Origin: Acidimicrobiia bacterium
GTDB taxonomy: Bacteria; Actinomycetota; Acidimicrobiia; Spongiisociales; UBA5794
Direction of reading: 5' to 3'
Length of the DNA: 50,274 bases
NCBI GenBank assembly: GCA_030431785.1
Contig: JAUIIM010000006.1
Span: forward strand, 1-50,274
Below are positions 1-9,445 of this stretch, piece after piece. The position numbers and the translations under genes are program-made. Under the pieces are notes generated by a model. The model saw only the letters and a list, made by a program, of their open reading frames with translations. It searched no databases and had not been told where the DNA came from. How positions within the stretch are numbered: the stretch's first letter is position 1; every line of letters begins with the position of its first letter.

Positions 1-1258
1 GCACCCAGTCGACGGTGAAGTCCCGGCGGCGTTGCTTCGCTGCACGGATGAACTCGCCCCGGAGCCTCGCCCTCGTCGTGGCCGGAGGCTCGACCATCGC
101 GAGGTCGATGGCGTCGTCGGTGACGATGCGATCCATCAATCCTGCGTCCTGGAGCTTGTAGAACAGGCCTCGGTCCCGATTCACGTCGTGATAGTTGAGG
201 TCGATCAATGCCAGACGGGCCGACGAAAGGGGCAACCGGTGACGTGCGCGGTACCGGTCGATGAGTTGATACTTCGCCACCCAATCGACCTCGCGGGTCA
301 GGGTCATCGGGTCCTTCTCGAGACCGGTCAACAGGTGTTCCCACATCCCGACCGCACGCTCGATCTCCGGCGACACCCCCGTTGTCCGGACATACCGCAT
401 GACTCGTTCGAGGTACTCCCACTGCATGTCGAGCGCACTGAGTTCACGTCCGTTGGCGAGTCGGACGGTCGTGCGACATGTCATGTCGTGACTGATCTCA
501 CGGATCGCCCGGATCGGGTTCTCGAGTGTGAGATCGCGGAATACGACCTCGTCCTCCAGCATCTGGAGCAATGCGACCGTCGTCCCGACCTTTGCGTATG
601 TCGCATACTCGGACATGTTGGAGTCGCCCGCGATCACGTGGAGACGCCGATACCGTTCGGCATCCGCGTGGGGTTCGTCGCGGGTGTTGATGATCGGCCG
701 GCTCCGGGTGGTCGCAGAGGACGATCCCTCCCAGATGTGCTCGGCCCGTTGTGCAAGCGAATAGATCGTTCCCCGTGCGGTGCTCAGCAGCTTCCCTGCG
801 CCGCTCCAGATCTGTCGACTGACGAGGAACGGGATCAACGTATCGATGGTGCGCTGAAAATCCGCATGACGCCGGATCAAGTAGTTCTCGTGGCAGCCGT
901 AGGAATTGCCGGCGGAATCGGTGTTGTTCCGGTAGAGATAGATGTCGCCACGGATGCCTTCCTCGGCGAGGCGTCGTTCGGCGGATTCGACAAGACCCTC
1001 GAGGATGCGCTCCCCGGCTCGATCGTGGGCGACGAGGTCGTACAGACTGTCACATTCCGGTGTGGCGTATTCGGGATGTGAGCCGACATCGAGATACAGA
1101 CGGGCGCCGTTCTCGAGGAAGACGTTTGACGACCGGCCCCAACTCACGACCCTCCGAAAGAGGTACCTCGCGACTTCGTCGGGCGACAGACGACGCTGTC
1201 CCCGAAGTACGCAGGTGACGCCGTATTCGTTCTCGAGCCCGTAGATCCGTCGGTTCAT
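1..1258 (-). CDS. pafA: Pup-protein ligase PafA (3' end truncated by window)
   Basis: Minus-strand reading from ATG at 1258 gives [25 protein letters not shown]...[21 protein letters not shown]...[19 protein letters not shown], typical of PafA/Dop; open to the window edge, so absent from the ORF track. Confidence 0.95.
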   Translation of the reverse strand, partial: MNRRIYGLENEYGVTCVLRGQRRLSPDEVARYLFRRVVSWGRSSNVFLENGARLYLDVGSHPEYATPECDSLYDLVAHDRAGERILEGLVESAERRLAEEGIRGDIYLYRNNTDSAGNSYGCHENYLIRRHADFQRTIDTLIPFLVSRQIWSGAGKLLSTARGTIYSLAQRAEHIWEGSSSATTRSRPIINTRDEPHADAERYRRLHVIAGDSNMSEYATYAKVGTTVALLQMLEDEVVFRDLTLENPIRAIREISHDMTCRTTVRLANGRELSALDMQWEYLERVMRYVRTTGVSPEIERAVGMWEHLLTGLEKDPMTLTREVDWVAKYQLIDRYRARHRLPLSSARLALIDLNYHDVNRDRGLFYKLQDAGLMDRIVTDDAIDLAMVEPPATTRARLRGEFIRAAKQRRRDFTVDWV

Positions 1259-1319
1259 CGAACGCAGCGTACCCGACCACGGCGGATGCGACGGCGCATC
1301 TGGACTCACAAAGGAGGGT

Positions 1320-2003
1320 TCACTCCCCCAGTGCCTCACGGATCTCGTCGGTTCCGAGACGTCGGAACGCCCTGCGATCAGCCGATCGGTCGAGGAAACC
1401 CGTTTCCCAGTCCTCGAGGGCCACCGACTCCTCCATCCCGGTCTGTACCGCGGCTGCGGCTGCGGCGAACGCCTCGCCGACGGCCATGTCCGAGGACCAC
1501 GTCCCGTCGAGCGCAGCGAGGATCTCGTCTTCGTGCGAACCCAGCACCGTCGCTGACCCGACATCGCGGAGGGTGCCGTCGAACTGGATGCGATAGATGT
1601 TGTCGCCTGAGGGGTTCTCCCCGACTTCTGCGACGACGATCTCGATCTCGTACGGTTTCACTTCGTGGGAGAAGACCTGACCGAGTGTCTGGGAGTAGGC
1701 GTTTGCGAGACCTTTCCCGGTGACATCGGAACGCGAGTAGGAATATCCCTTGAGATCTGCGTACCGGATGCCTGCGACCCTGAGCGCTTCGAACTCGTTG
1801 AAGCGACCGACACCCGCAAAGGCGATGCGGTCGTAGACCTCGGAGATCTTGCGGAGCGTCGACGAGTTGTTCTCGCCGACCAGCAGGATGCCCGCATCCA
1901 TGCGCAGGACGACGATCGGCCGACCCCTGCGGATCCCCTTCCTGGCGAACTCGGCCCGGTCCTTGACCAGTTGCTCCGGTGGTACGTAGAACGGCATGCT
2001 CAT
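1320..2003 (-). CDS. prcA: 20S proteasome alpha subunit PrcA
   Basis: [45 protein letters not shown]...; position next to prcB; ATGA overlap with prcB. Confidence 0.95.
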   Translation of the reverse strand: MSMPFYVPPEQLVKDRAEFARKGIRRGRPIVVLRMDAGILLVGENNSSTLRKISEVYDRIAFAGVGRFNEFEALRVAGIRYADLKGYSYSRSDVTGKGLANAYSQTLGQVFSHEVKPYEIEIVVAEVGENPSGDNIYRIQFDGTLRDVGSATVLGSHEDEILAALDGTWSSDMAVGEAFAAAAAAVQTGMEESVALEDWETGFLDRSADRRAFRRLGTDEIREALGE

Positions 2004-2791
2004 CGGCGACCCTCCTGGATCGTCCGACTGATGGAGGCGAGCTGCTCGTCGTCGACTTCGGATACACCGTCGGCGGACACGATCAGAACGTTCGGAAAGA
2101 TGCCGCGCTTGAGATCCGGACCCCCGGTCGCAGCGTCCTCTTCGGCGGCGGCGACGAGCGCTTCCACCGACACGGCGACGGCTTCGTCGCTGGTGAGGTC
2201 AGGACTCCACGCCGACTTGAGGAAGGAACGAGCTTCCGTGCCGCCGGATCCAGTGGTCGCATAGTCGTATTCGTCGTAGCGACCTCCGACGACGTCATAC
2301 GAGTAGAGCCGTCCCTTGCCCTGTGCCGTGTCGTATCCACAGAACAGCGGGATGACGACGAGACCCTGGAACGCCAGGGACAGGTGGCCCCGCACCATAC
2401 GGGCGAGATAATTCGCCTTTCCCTCGAGACTGAGGGCGTTGCCTTCGATCTTCTCGTAGTGCTCGAGCTCGGTCCTGAACAACTTGATCAGTTCGACAGC
2501 CATCCCCGCGGTCCCAGAGATCGCGACGGCTGAGTGGCGATCGGCCTCATAGACCTTGCGAACCCGCTTGTGTGCGATCACGTTCCCTGCCGTTGCGCGA
2601 CGGTCGCCCGCCATGACGACACCGTCGGCGAATGTGATCGCGAGGATGGTGGTCGCCTCGGTCAGCGCCGTGGGCGTCTCACCCTCGAAGGCCCACTCTG
2701 GCGCGACACCTCGGTGTTCGAGCATCGAGATGAACGAAGCATCGGGTACCGGCTCTCCGAGCCAGAGTGGTCCGTGGACGGTGTCGCTCAC
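2000..2791 (-). CDS. prcB: 20S proteasome beta subunit PrcB (with propeptide)
   Basis: TTILAITFADGVVMAGDRRATAGN catalytic N-terminal Thr region after a roughly 46-aa propeptide. Confidence 0.95.
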   Translation of the reverse strand: MSDTVHGPLWLGEPVPDASFISMLEHRGVAPEWAFEGETPTALTEATTILAITFADGVVMAGDRRATAGNVIAHKRVRKVYEADRHSAVAISGTAGMAVELIKLFRTELEHYEKIEGNALSLEGKANYLARMVRGHLSLAFQGLVVIPLFCGYDTAQGKGRLYSYDVVGGRYDEYDYATTGSGGTEARSFLKSAWSPDLTSDEAVAVSVEALVAAAEEDAATGGPDLKRGIFPNVLIVSADGVSEVDDEQLASISRTIQEGRR

Positions 2792-2973
2792 TCGCCGCCC
2801 TTCTGGACGTAGTTCTTCACGAATTCCTCGGCGTTCTCTTCGAGAACTGTGTCGATCTCGTCAAGGAGGTCATCGATCTTCTCGACGACCTCCTCACCCC
2901 GCGCGGCGGGGGCTTCCACGTCTTCCGTCGTCTCTTCGACGTCTCTGCGTTGCTTCCGCTCTCGATCACTCAT
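2788..2973 (-). CDS. pup: Prokaryotic ubiquitin-like protein Pup
   Basis: 61 aa, acidic coiled-coil composition, C-terminus VKNYVQKGGE; between dop and prcB. Confidence 0.96.
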   Translation of the reverse strand: MSDRERKQRRDVEETTEDVEAPAARGEEVVEKIDDLLDEIDTVLEENAEEFVKNYVQKGGE

Positions 2974-4450
2974 CTGATGCTCCGATCAGTTCCAACAAGG
3001 TTGCGGCGTCCGGACTCTGGTCGAAGAGGTCCTCCACCAGGTTCCTGGATCCTCGCCGAGGTTCAATCATAGGGAGCCGGACCAACGTCGATTCCCCCGT
3101 GTCGAAGACCAGGCTGTCCCAGTTCGCCGACACGACGGCGTCTGGGTAGCGTCGGAGGCTCTCGCCACGGAACCAAGCTCGCGTGCCCTCCGGTGGGGTG
3201 TGCATGGCTCGTTCGATCTCCTGTGGCTCGAAGAGTCTGCGCATCGCACCTGCGGCCATGAGCCGGTCGTAGAGGCCCTTTGCAGGGTCGACATCGTGGA
3301 ATTGGAGTCCGACTGCGGAGAGCTTGCCATCGCTCCAGTCCAGACCGTCTCGTCGGCGGTAGCCCTCGATCAGCGCAAGCTTCGCCGCCCAGTCGAGGCG
3401 ATCGCGCACGTACTGCCATCCCTTCTCGAAGTCTTCGAGAAGATCACGCCACTCGGCGATCACCCGCTTGTAGGCCGGTGCGAGCGTGTTCCCGGCGACG
3501 TAGTCCTCGGCGATCGCAAAATAGTGCCACTGCAGGTCGATCGCGGAACGGCGTTGCCCGTCGGTACATGTCAGGCCCACCTTTCCGGTGAGGTCTCGGC
3601 TGACGAGCTGCATCGCCGCCACGGGATCTTCGAGCCGGATTGCGTCGTTGACCTGCTCGTCCTCGATCGCCATGAGCAGGATCGATGCGGCCCCCAGCTT
3701 CACAAGCGTCTGTACCTCGGATCGGGATGCGTCTGCGTTGATCACGTGGAGACGTCGATACCGGGAGCTGTCGGCGTGTGGCTCGTCCCTGGTGTTGATG
3801 ATCGGGCGTTTGAGGGTGGTCTCGAGACCGATCTCTTCTTCGAAGAAGTCGGCGCGTTGCGTGATCTGGTACGACGCTTCCTGGCGCCCGTTCTCAGCAC
3901 CGATCTTGCCGGTACCGGTAAGGATCTGACGACTCACGAAGAAGGCAGTCATGTGGCTGACGATCTGACCAAACGGCACGCCTCGCGAGACGAGGTAGTT
4001 CTCGTGTGCGCCGTACGAGTTGCCCTTGCCGTCCGAATTGTTCTTGTGGAGCACGATGCCGGCGCCGTCCTCGAACATCGAACGTGATGCTTCGGCGGCT
4101 TCACGCATCACCCATTCCCCGGCTTTGTCGTGCAGTGTCGCTTCGAGGGGATCCACGCACTCCGGGGTCGAGTATTCCGGATGAGCGTGATCGACGTACA
4201 GCCGAGCGCCGTTGGTCAACACAGCGTTGACCAGCCCGGAATCGGTCTCGTCCACCGGGTACGTCGATACCGTGAAGCCGCGAGCATCGCGCCCCGGTGT
4301 CTCGTCGTCGTAGCTCCACCGGATCCGCGCCCGGCCCCCGTGATAGCTGTTGACCACGATCCCGGAGGCCGTGACCGGGTTGAACTCCGGATCCCGTTGC
4401 ACGGCGATGCCGTACTCGACTTCGGTCCCGATGATGGGTTCGACGGCCAC
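2966..4450 (-). CDS. dop: Deamidase/depupylase Dop
   Basis: VEPIIGTEVEYGIAV...NNSDGKGNSYGAHENYL; GTG start at 4450; 8-nt overlap with pup. Confidence 0.95.
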   Translation of the reverse strand: MAVEPIIGTEVEYGIAVQRDPEFNPVTASGIVVNSYHGGRARIRWSYDDETPGRDARGFTVSTYPVDETDSGLVNAVLTNGARLYVDHAHPEYSTPECVDPLEATLHDKAGEWVMREAAEASRSMFEDGAGIVLHKNNSDGKGNSYGAHENYLVSRGVPFGQIVSHMTAFFVSRQILTGTGKIGAENGRQEASYQITQRADFFEEEIGLETTLKRPIINTRDEPHADSSRYRRLHVINADASRSEVQTLVKLGAASILLMAIEDEQVNDAIRLEDPVAAMQLVSRDLTGKVGLTCTDGQRRSAIDLQWHYFAIAEDYVAGNTLAPAYKRVIAEWRDLLEDFEKGWQYVRDRLDWAAKLALIEGYRRRDGLDWSDGKLSAVGLQFHDVDPAKGLYDRLMAAGAMRRLFEPQEIERAMHTPPEGTRAWFRGESLRRYPDAVVSANWDSLVFDTGESTLVRLPMIEPRRGSRNLVEDLFDQSPDAATLLELIGASDE

Positions 4451-4452
4451 GT

Positions 4453-6186
4453 CTACAGGTACTGACCCGGCGATGCGGTTTCGATGGTCCGCTGGTCGCC
4501 CTCCCCGTCGATGAGGGTGCGGACGTAGACGATGCGCTCGCCCTTCTTCCCGGAGATCCGGGCCCAGTCATCGGGGTTCGTCGTGTTGGGCAGGTCTTCC
4601 TGCTCCTTGAACTCCTGCTTGACCGCCGCCACGAGGTCGTCGAGTGTGAGGCCGGTAGCACCGCCGTCGATCTCTCGCTTGATCGCATCCTTCTTGGCGC
4701 GTCGAACGATGTTCTCGATCATCGCTCCGGAAGCAAAGTCCTTGAAGTACAGCTCTTCCTTGTCGCCATTGGCGTAGGTCACCTCGAGGAAGCGGTTCTC
4801 CGGAGAATCCGAGTACATCGCATCCACCGTCTTCGTGACCCACTCGTCGACGAGGGTCGTCCGGTCACCCGCGGCGGCGATGGCTCCCTCATCGAAGGGC
4901 AGGGAGTCCGACAGGTAGATGCGGAAGATCCGCTCGGCGGCCTCGCGTGTCGGGCGTTCGATCTTGATCTTCACATCGAGGCGTCCGGGCCGAAGGATCG
5001 CAGGATCGATCAGATCCTCTCGATTTGATGCGCCGATGACGATCACGTTCTTGAGGGCCTCGACACCATCGAGCTCCGACAGGAGCTGTGGGACGATCGT
5101 GGACTCCACGTCAGAGGACACCCCGGTACCGCGTGTCCGGAACAGCGAGTCCATCTCGTCGAAGAACACGATGACGGGAACGCCCTCGTCGCTCTTCTCC
5201 TTCGCACGTTCGAAGATGAGCCTGATCTGACGCTCCGTCTCCCCGACGTACTTGTTCAACAGCTCGGGTCCCTTGATGTTGAGGAAGTACGACCGTTGGT
5301 CCTCGACCCCGGTCTTGACACCGACCGCGGCGGCGAGCGAGTTGGCGACTGCCTTGGCGATCAGGGTCTTTCCGCAACCCGGGGGCCCGTACAGCAGGAC
5401 ACCTTTGGGCGGTTGGAGGTCGTACGCCTGGAATCGGTCCTTGTGGAGGTACGGCAGTTCGACCGCATCCCTGATGATGTCGATCTGTTCGTCGAGGCCG
5501 CCGATGTCCTCGTACGTGATGTCGGGGACTTCTTCCAAGACGAGCTCTTCGACCTCGGGACGTTCGATACGTTCGAGGACGAGGGAGGTCCTCGGATCGA
5601 TGCGCACATGATTGCCTACGCGCAGAACTTCGTCGCGCACGGGCGCACCGAGGGAGACGACCTTCTCTTCGTCTCCGCGTCCGACGACGACGAGGCGCCC
5701 GTGTCCGAGCAGTTCCTTGACGGTCGCCAGTTCGCCGTTCGCTTCGAAGTCGCGGGCATCGACGATGTTGAACGCCTCGTTGAGGACGACCTCTTGACCC
5801 GGTTCGAGTTCCTTGACGCCTACGGTCGGCTCCACAGCGACGCGGAGCTTGCGTCCCGAGGAGTTGATGTCCACGGTTCCGTCGGGGTTCACCTGGAGTA
5901 CCGTGCCAAACGGGTTGGGTGGAGCGGTGAGCTTCTCGACCTCTTCTCGCAGCAGGGCGAGTTGCTCTCGGGTCTCCTTCAGGGCGACCGTGAGGCGCTC
6001 GTTCTGGCCCTGGGATTGCGCAAGCTGGTTGCGTACATCGGTTAGGCGGTCCTCGAGGAGTCTGAGGCGTCTCGGGGCATCTTGCAGCCTGCGCCGGAGC
6101 GCTTCGTTCTCGTCCTCGAGGTTCGGACGATCGTTCCGTTGTTCGTGATCAGCCACCTGCGACCTCCTGGATGGTCCGGTTGCCAC
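4453..6186 (-). CDS. mpa: Proteasome-associated AAA+ ATPase Mpa/ARC
   Basis: N-terminal coiled coil, Walker [16 protein letters not shown] Walker B, C-terminal GQYL proteasome docking tail; GTG start. Confidence 0.95.
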   Translation of the reverse strand: MATGPSRRSQVADHEQRNDRPNLEDENEALRRRLQDAPRRLRLLEDRLTDVRNQLAQSQGQNERLTVALKETREQLALLREEVEKLTAPPNPFGTVLQVNPDGTVDINSSGRKLRVAVEPTVGVKELEPGQEVVLNEAFNIVDARDFEANGELATVKELLGHGRLVVVGRGDEEKVVSLGAPVRDEVLRVGNHVRIDPRTSLVLERIERPEVEELVLEEVPDITYEDIGGLDEQIDIIRDAVELPYLHKDRFQAYDLQPPKGVLLYGPPGCGKTLIAKAVANSLAAAVGVKTGVEDQRSYFLNIKGPELLNKYVGETERQIRLIFERAKEKSDEGVPVIVFFDEMDSLFRTRGTGVSSDVESTIVPQLLSELDGVEALKNVIVIGASNREDLIDPAILRPGRLDVKIKIERPTREAAERIFRIYLSDSLPFDEGAIAAAGDRTTLVDEWVTKTVDAMYSDSPENRFLEVTYANGDKEELYFKDFASGAMIENIVRRAKKDAIKREIDGGATGLTLDDLVAAVKQEFKEQEDLPNTTNPDDWARISGKKGERIVYVRTLIDGEGDQRTIETASPGQYL

Positions 6187-6237
6187 GTCCTGCGATTGTA
6201 GGTCGCCGAATCGGTTGTGTGGGGGAACCCGTAGCGA

Positions 6238-7044
6238 TCAGCCGTCGGCACCGGGCATACTGCGCAGACGTGCGACGGTGATGAACCCAGTGTGCCCAAC
6301 CATCCGGTGATCCGGCCGCACCGAGCGTCCGGCGATCTTCCACGAACGCATCATGACCTCGAAGGTGTCCTCTGCGAGGAACGCATGGGTGTCGTTCATC
6401 GTTCGTCGCAACTGCTCAACCTGCGGCACGGTCGGGAGGTAGGCAGCGAGTGCGCCGCCGGGTCGCATGGCCCCGGGCAACACCTCGACACAGTGCCAGG
6501 GTTCGGGGAGGTCGAGCACGACACGGTCCGGCCCGACGTCTGCCACGTGATCGACCACATCGCCCGTAAGGAACTCGATGTTGGGCGGGATGGTGCCTGC
6601 GAACTGTTCAACGAGTCGTTTGGCGTGGGTCTGGTGATCCTCGCGGGTGTCGACCGTCACGACTCTCCCCTGCTCCCCGACGGCTCTCGAGAGAGCCAAG
6701 GTCATCGCTCCGGACCCGGTTCCTGCCTCGAGGACGAGCGAACCGGGACGAATGTCGGCCCACGTCACCACGGCACCCGTGTCCTTGGGGTACATGACCG
6801 CGGCACCACGCTTCATCTTCAGCACATAGTCGGCAAGACGCGGGCGGAGAACGACCACGTCGGTGCCCCCACTCGAGGTGACCGTTCCACCTTCAGGTGA
6901 ACCGATGATCGAGTCGTGCGGGATCACGCCACGATCGAAGTGGAACTCACTTCCCTGCGACAGCCGGATGAGGTGTTGTTTGCCTCGATGGTCGAACAGG
7001 AGACACGACTCACCGTCGACGAACGGGATCCCCTCGATCCCCAT
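6238..7044 (-). CDS. trmI: tRNA (adenine-58-N1)-methyltransferase TrmI
   Basis: RGAAVMYPKDTGAVVTWADIRPGSLVLEAGTGSGAMTLALSRAVG. Confidence 0.92.
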   Translation of the reverse strand: MGIEGIPFVDGESCLLFDHRGKQHLIRLSQGSEFHFDRGVIPHDSIIGSPEGGTVTSSGGTDVVVLRPRLADYVLKMKRGAAVMYPKDTGAVVTWADIRPGSLVLEAGTGSGAMTLALSRAVGEQGRVVTVDTREDHQTHAKRLVEQFAGTIPPNIEFLTGDVVDHVADVGPDRVVLDLPEPWHCVEVLPGAMRPGGALAAYLPTVPQVEQLRRTMNDTHAFLAEDTFEVMMRSWKIAGRSVRPDHRMVGHTGFITVARLRSMPGADG

Positions 7045-7146
7045 CTACGTGAGAACAGGTGCGAGTGCAGCCACGAAGGTCAGGATCATCGTGATCACGA
7101 CCGCCCAGATGACGATCTTGACGAATCGCTTGTCCATCCCGGCCAT
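7045..7146 (-). CDS. Candidate 33-aa single-pass membrane microprotein
   Basis: Manual translation MAGMDKRFVKIVIWAVVITMILTFVAALAPVLT*; stop codon abuts the trmI start; not in the ORF track (below length cutoff). Confidence 0.55.
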   Translation of the reverse strand: MAGMDKRFVKIVIWAVVITMILTFVAALAPVLT

Positions 7147-7149
7147 CGG

Positions 7150-7410
7150 TCAGCCCTCGATGGTGGTGTCGCCGAGCAAGGAGTCCCCACGGAATACGCG
7201 GATACGAACGGTCTCACCGTGGTCCACACGAGTGGAGTACAGGAGTGCCTGCTTCGACTCACGCCGGAGATAGGTGCCGAGAGCGATCAGGGAAAGACCC
7301 ACGGCCGTCTGGAGTCCGGAACGCGAGCTCGTGGATGCCAGGATGCCGATGCGCTGTGCCGGATGGAGCCGGCGCCACAGTCTGTATTTGAGAGCGCGTG
7401 CCGGGTTCAC
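7150..7410 (-). CDS. Hypothetical small protein (86 aa)
   Basis: GTG start at 7410 overlapping the upstream stop (GTGA): VNPARALKYRLWRRLHPAQRIG...DTTIEG. Confidence 0.6.
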   Translation of the reverse strand: MNPARALKYRLWRRLHPAQRIGILASTSSRSGLQTAVGLSLIALGTYLRRESKQALLYSTRVDHGETVRIRVFRGDSLLGDTTIEG

Positions 7411-7604
7411 GACCGGTAGACCTCGACCCTGACCTTGGCACGGCGGGATCGCCAGACGCCGAATGCGACGACTGCTACCACCACAACACCCGCAGCAATG
7501 GCGATCTTGGTCATGTTGGCCTTGGCTTCGTCCTCGACATCGGTGACGACGCCTTCGATCTCTCGCAGCTTCGCTTCGAGGTCCGCCTTTTTCACTTCGG
7601 TCAC
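7407..7604 (-). CDS. Small single-pass membrane protein, DUF3618-like in composition (65 aa)
   Basis: MTEVKKADLEAKLREIEGVVTDVEDEAKANMTKIAIAAGVVVVAVVAFGVWRSRRAK; ATGA overlap with upstream gene. Confidence 0.7.
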   Translation of the reverse strand: MTEVKKADLEAKLREIEGVVTDVEDEAKANMTKIAIAAGVVVVAVVAFGVWRSRRAKVRVEVYRS

Positions 7605-7939
7605 GGGGCAACCTCCTCAGGACGATCGGGACCGTCGTGCACACCGCGGGTGGGCACGAGCTTCACGACAAGGGCACAGAACCCGACAAGCAGGAGGGCA
7701 ACGATCACGTACGTGAGTGCCTGCCAGTAGGGACCATCGGGCATGACACCGATGAAGGACCGGAGACCGGCCACGGAGATCAAGATCAGACCAAACGCCC
7801 ACAGCGATGCCGCCGCAAGTGACATGCCGGCGAAGTAGCCCAGTTTCTTGGCTGGTTCCACCGTCTCCTGGAGCAGGTACTGGCGCGCGAGTTCGATGAA
7901 CTCTCGGATCAGGGTCGGGATGTCCTGCAACTGCGCCAT
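7601..7939 (-). CDS. Two-TM membrane protein resembling the holin-superfamily (YqjE/DUF1469-like) group
   Basis: MAQLQDIPTLIREFIELARQYLLQETVEPAKKLGYFAGMSLAAASLWAFGLILISVAGLRSFIG...; internal ATG preceded by GGAGGA chosen over the track start at 7999. Confidence 0.6.
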   Translation of the reverse strand: MAQLQDIPTLIREFIELARQYLLQETVEPAKKLGYFAGMSLAAASLWAFGLILISVAGLRSFIGVMPDGPYWQALTYVIVALLLVGFCALVVKLVPTRGVHDGPDRPEEVAP

Positions 7940-8018
7940 TGGGTCCTCCGCGGGATTCCAAGAGTAGTAGGGAGACCGGTCATCCATGCGGTGAGTCATC
8001 TGACTACGATGCGTGGTC

Positions 8019-9317
8019 GTGGCAGAACATCGACAAACGGGGGAACACCGGTTGCCCGATGATCTCGCCAGGCGGAATCTGTTCCCTCTGGTGGCGGGTC
8101 AGAGCGTTTCCCTCTTCGGCGACTACATCGCGTTCTTCACGCTGCCGTACTACATGCTCGCACTCACGGGCGAGGCGCTCGACCTCGGTCTGACCGCATT
8201 CGCCGAGACACTGCCGATGTTGCTCTTCGGACTCGCTGCCGGTGTCCTGCTGGACAGGCTTCATCGACTTCGCCGGACTCTGATCCTCGCCGATCTCGTC
8301 CGGGCTGCTGCGTTCGCTGCTCTGGCGTGGGTGTCGTCACCCGCAGGACCCTCCATGGAGGTCCGATTTGCATCCAGCGTCGTCCTCGCCGTTGCGTTCA
8401 TCGTGGGGTCGATGTCGGTGCTGTTCGATTCGGGACTCCAAAGCTTCATGACCCGGTCGCTCCACGAGAACGACCTCATTCGTGCGAATGCCCGTCTCGG
8501 GCTCGCACGAACGATCGCGCTTTCGGTCGGACCTCTGGCCGGTGGGTTGATCGTCACCCTGTCCGGTGGGTTCCTTCTCGCGTTCTCGTTGAACGCTGTG
8601 ACGTTCGTCGTCTCAGCGATCCTGATGCGATGGGTCGAACCGATCAAGCGGATCTCCGTGCTCACCCAAGAGCGGTTCCGCACGGCCCTGAGCTCCGGTG
8701 TGCGGATCCTGTTCAACGACAAGCGCCTGCGTTGGGGGACCCTCGGTGGAACGCTCACGAACTTCGTGTTCCAGCCCCTGGAGGCACTCCTCGTGTTGTT
8801 CGTCGCACAGGAAGTCCTCGGTATCGAAGACATCACGGGTGCAGCTTCACGGGAGGGTGCGGCTGTTGGGCTCTTCATCGCCGCGCAGGCAGCCATTGGC
8901 TCGATCGGCGTCGCATTCGCTGGTCGCGTGTCAAGGACGATCTCACTCGGCTGGATGTACGTGATCGGTCTCGGACTCCTCGGTGGCGGCTTCCTCGCCG
9001 TGTCGATCCTCGAATCCTGGTTTGCGGTGATCCCGGCGGGATTGGCGATCACCGGGGTGACGTGGGTCAACGTCGCCCTGATGACCTTGCGTCAGAAGCT
9101 CGCTCCGCCACAGCACATGGGTCGGGTCATCTCCGCGTCGCGCACGTTCGCCTGGGCGGGTCTTCCTCTCGGCGCAGCGCTCGGGGGGATCCTGGCCGGG
9201 ATGTTCGGGGTCGTGCCGGTCTACATCGTCGGATCGTCAGCGGTCATCATCATTGCGCTGCTCTTGACCAAGACTGCGCTCGTGACCGATCGAGTGATGG
9301 CGAGGGATCCGCTCTGA
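8019..9317 (+). CDS. MFS transporter
   Basis: 12-TM-like sequence with LFGDYIAFFTLPYYMLALTGEALDLG; GTG at 8019 preceded by TACGAT at 8005-8010 (track start 8013). Confidence 0.85.
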   Translation: MAEHRQTGEHRLPDDLARRNLFPLVAGQSVSLFGDYIAFFTLPYYMLALTGEALDLGLTAFAETLPMLLFGLAAGVLLDRLHRLRRTLILADLVRAAAFAALAWVSSPAGPSMEVRFASSVVLAVAFIVGSMSVLFDSGLQSFMTRSLHENDLIRANARLGLARTIALSVGPLAGGLIVTLSGGFLLAFSLNAVTFVVSAILMRWVEPIKRISVLTQERFRTALSSGVRILFNDKRLRWGTLGGTLTNFVFQPLEALLVLFVAQEVLGIEDITGAASREGAAVGLFIAAQAAIGSIGVAFAGRVSRTISLGWMYVIGLGLLGGGFLAVSILESWFAVIPAGLAITGVTWVNVALMTLRQKLAPPQHMGRVISASRTFAWAGLPLGAALGGILAGMFGVVPVYIVGSSAVIIIALLLTKTALVTDRVMARDPL

Positions 9318-9319
9318 GC

Positions 9320-9445
9320 TCAGAACCGTCGACGTGACCGCTTCTTGCGGACGCCACGGCGTGAGTTGGTGATCCATCCAAGAGCGAAACCGAGCACGAG
9401 GGCCGCAAGGATCCAGAGGATGATTTGGGCTGCGACATAGGTCAT
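9320..9445 (-). CDS. Small membrane protein, ArfB-like (41 aa)
   Basis: Manual translation MTYVAAQIILWILAALVLGFALGWITNSRRGVRKKRSRRRF*; ATGA overlap with the OmpA/BON gene. Confidence 0.65.
   Translation of the reverse strand: MTYVAAQIILWILAALVLGFALGWITNSRRGVRKKRSRRRF

Noticed and set aside
32-1081. 349-aa plus-strand ORF opposite pafA
   Set aside because: Antisense to a conserved gene; composition (Arg/Asp/Val-rich) is that expected of a complementary frame in high-GC DNA; no recognisable fold.
3200-4087. 295-aa plus-strand ORF opposite dop
   Set aside because: Same artefact; mirror of dop codons.
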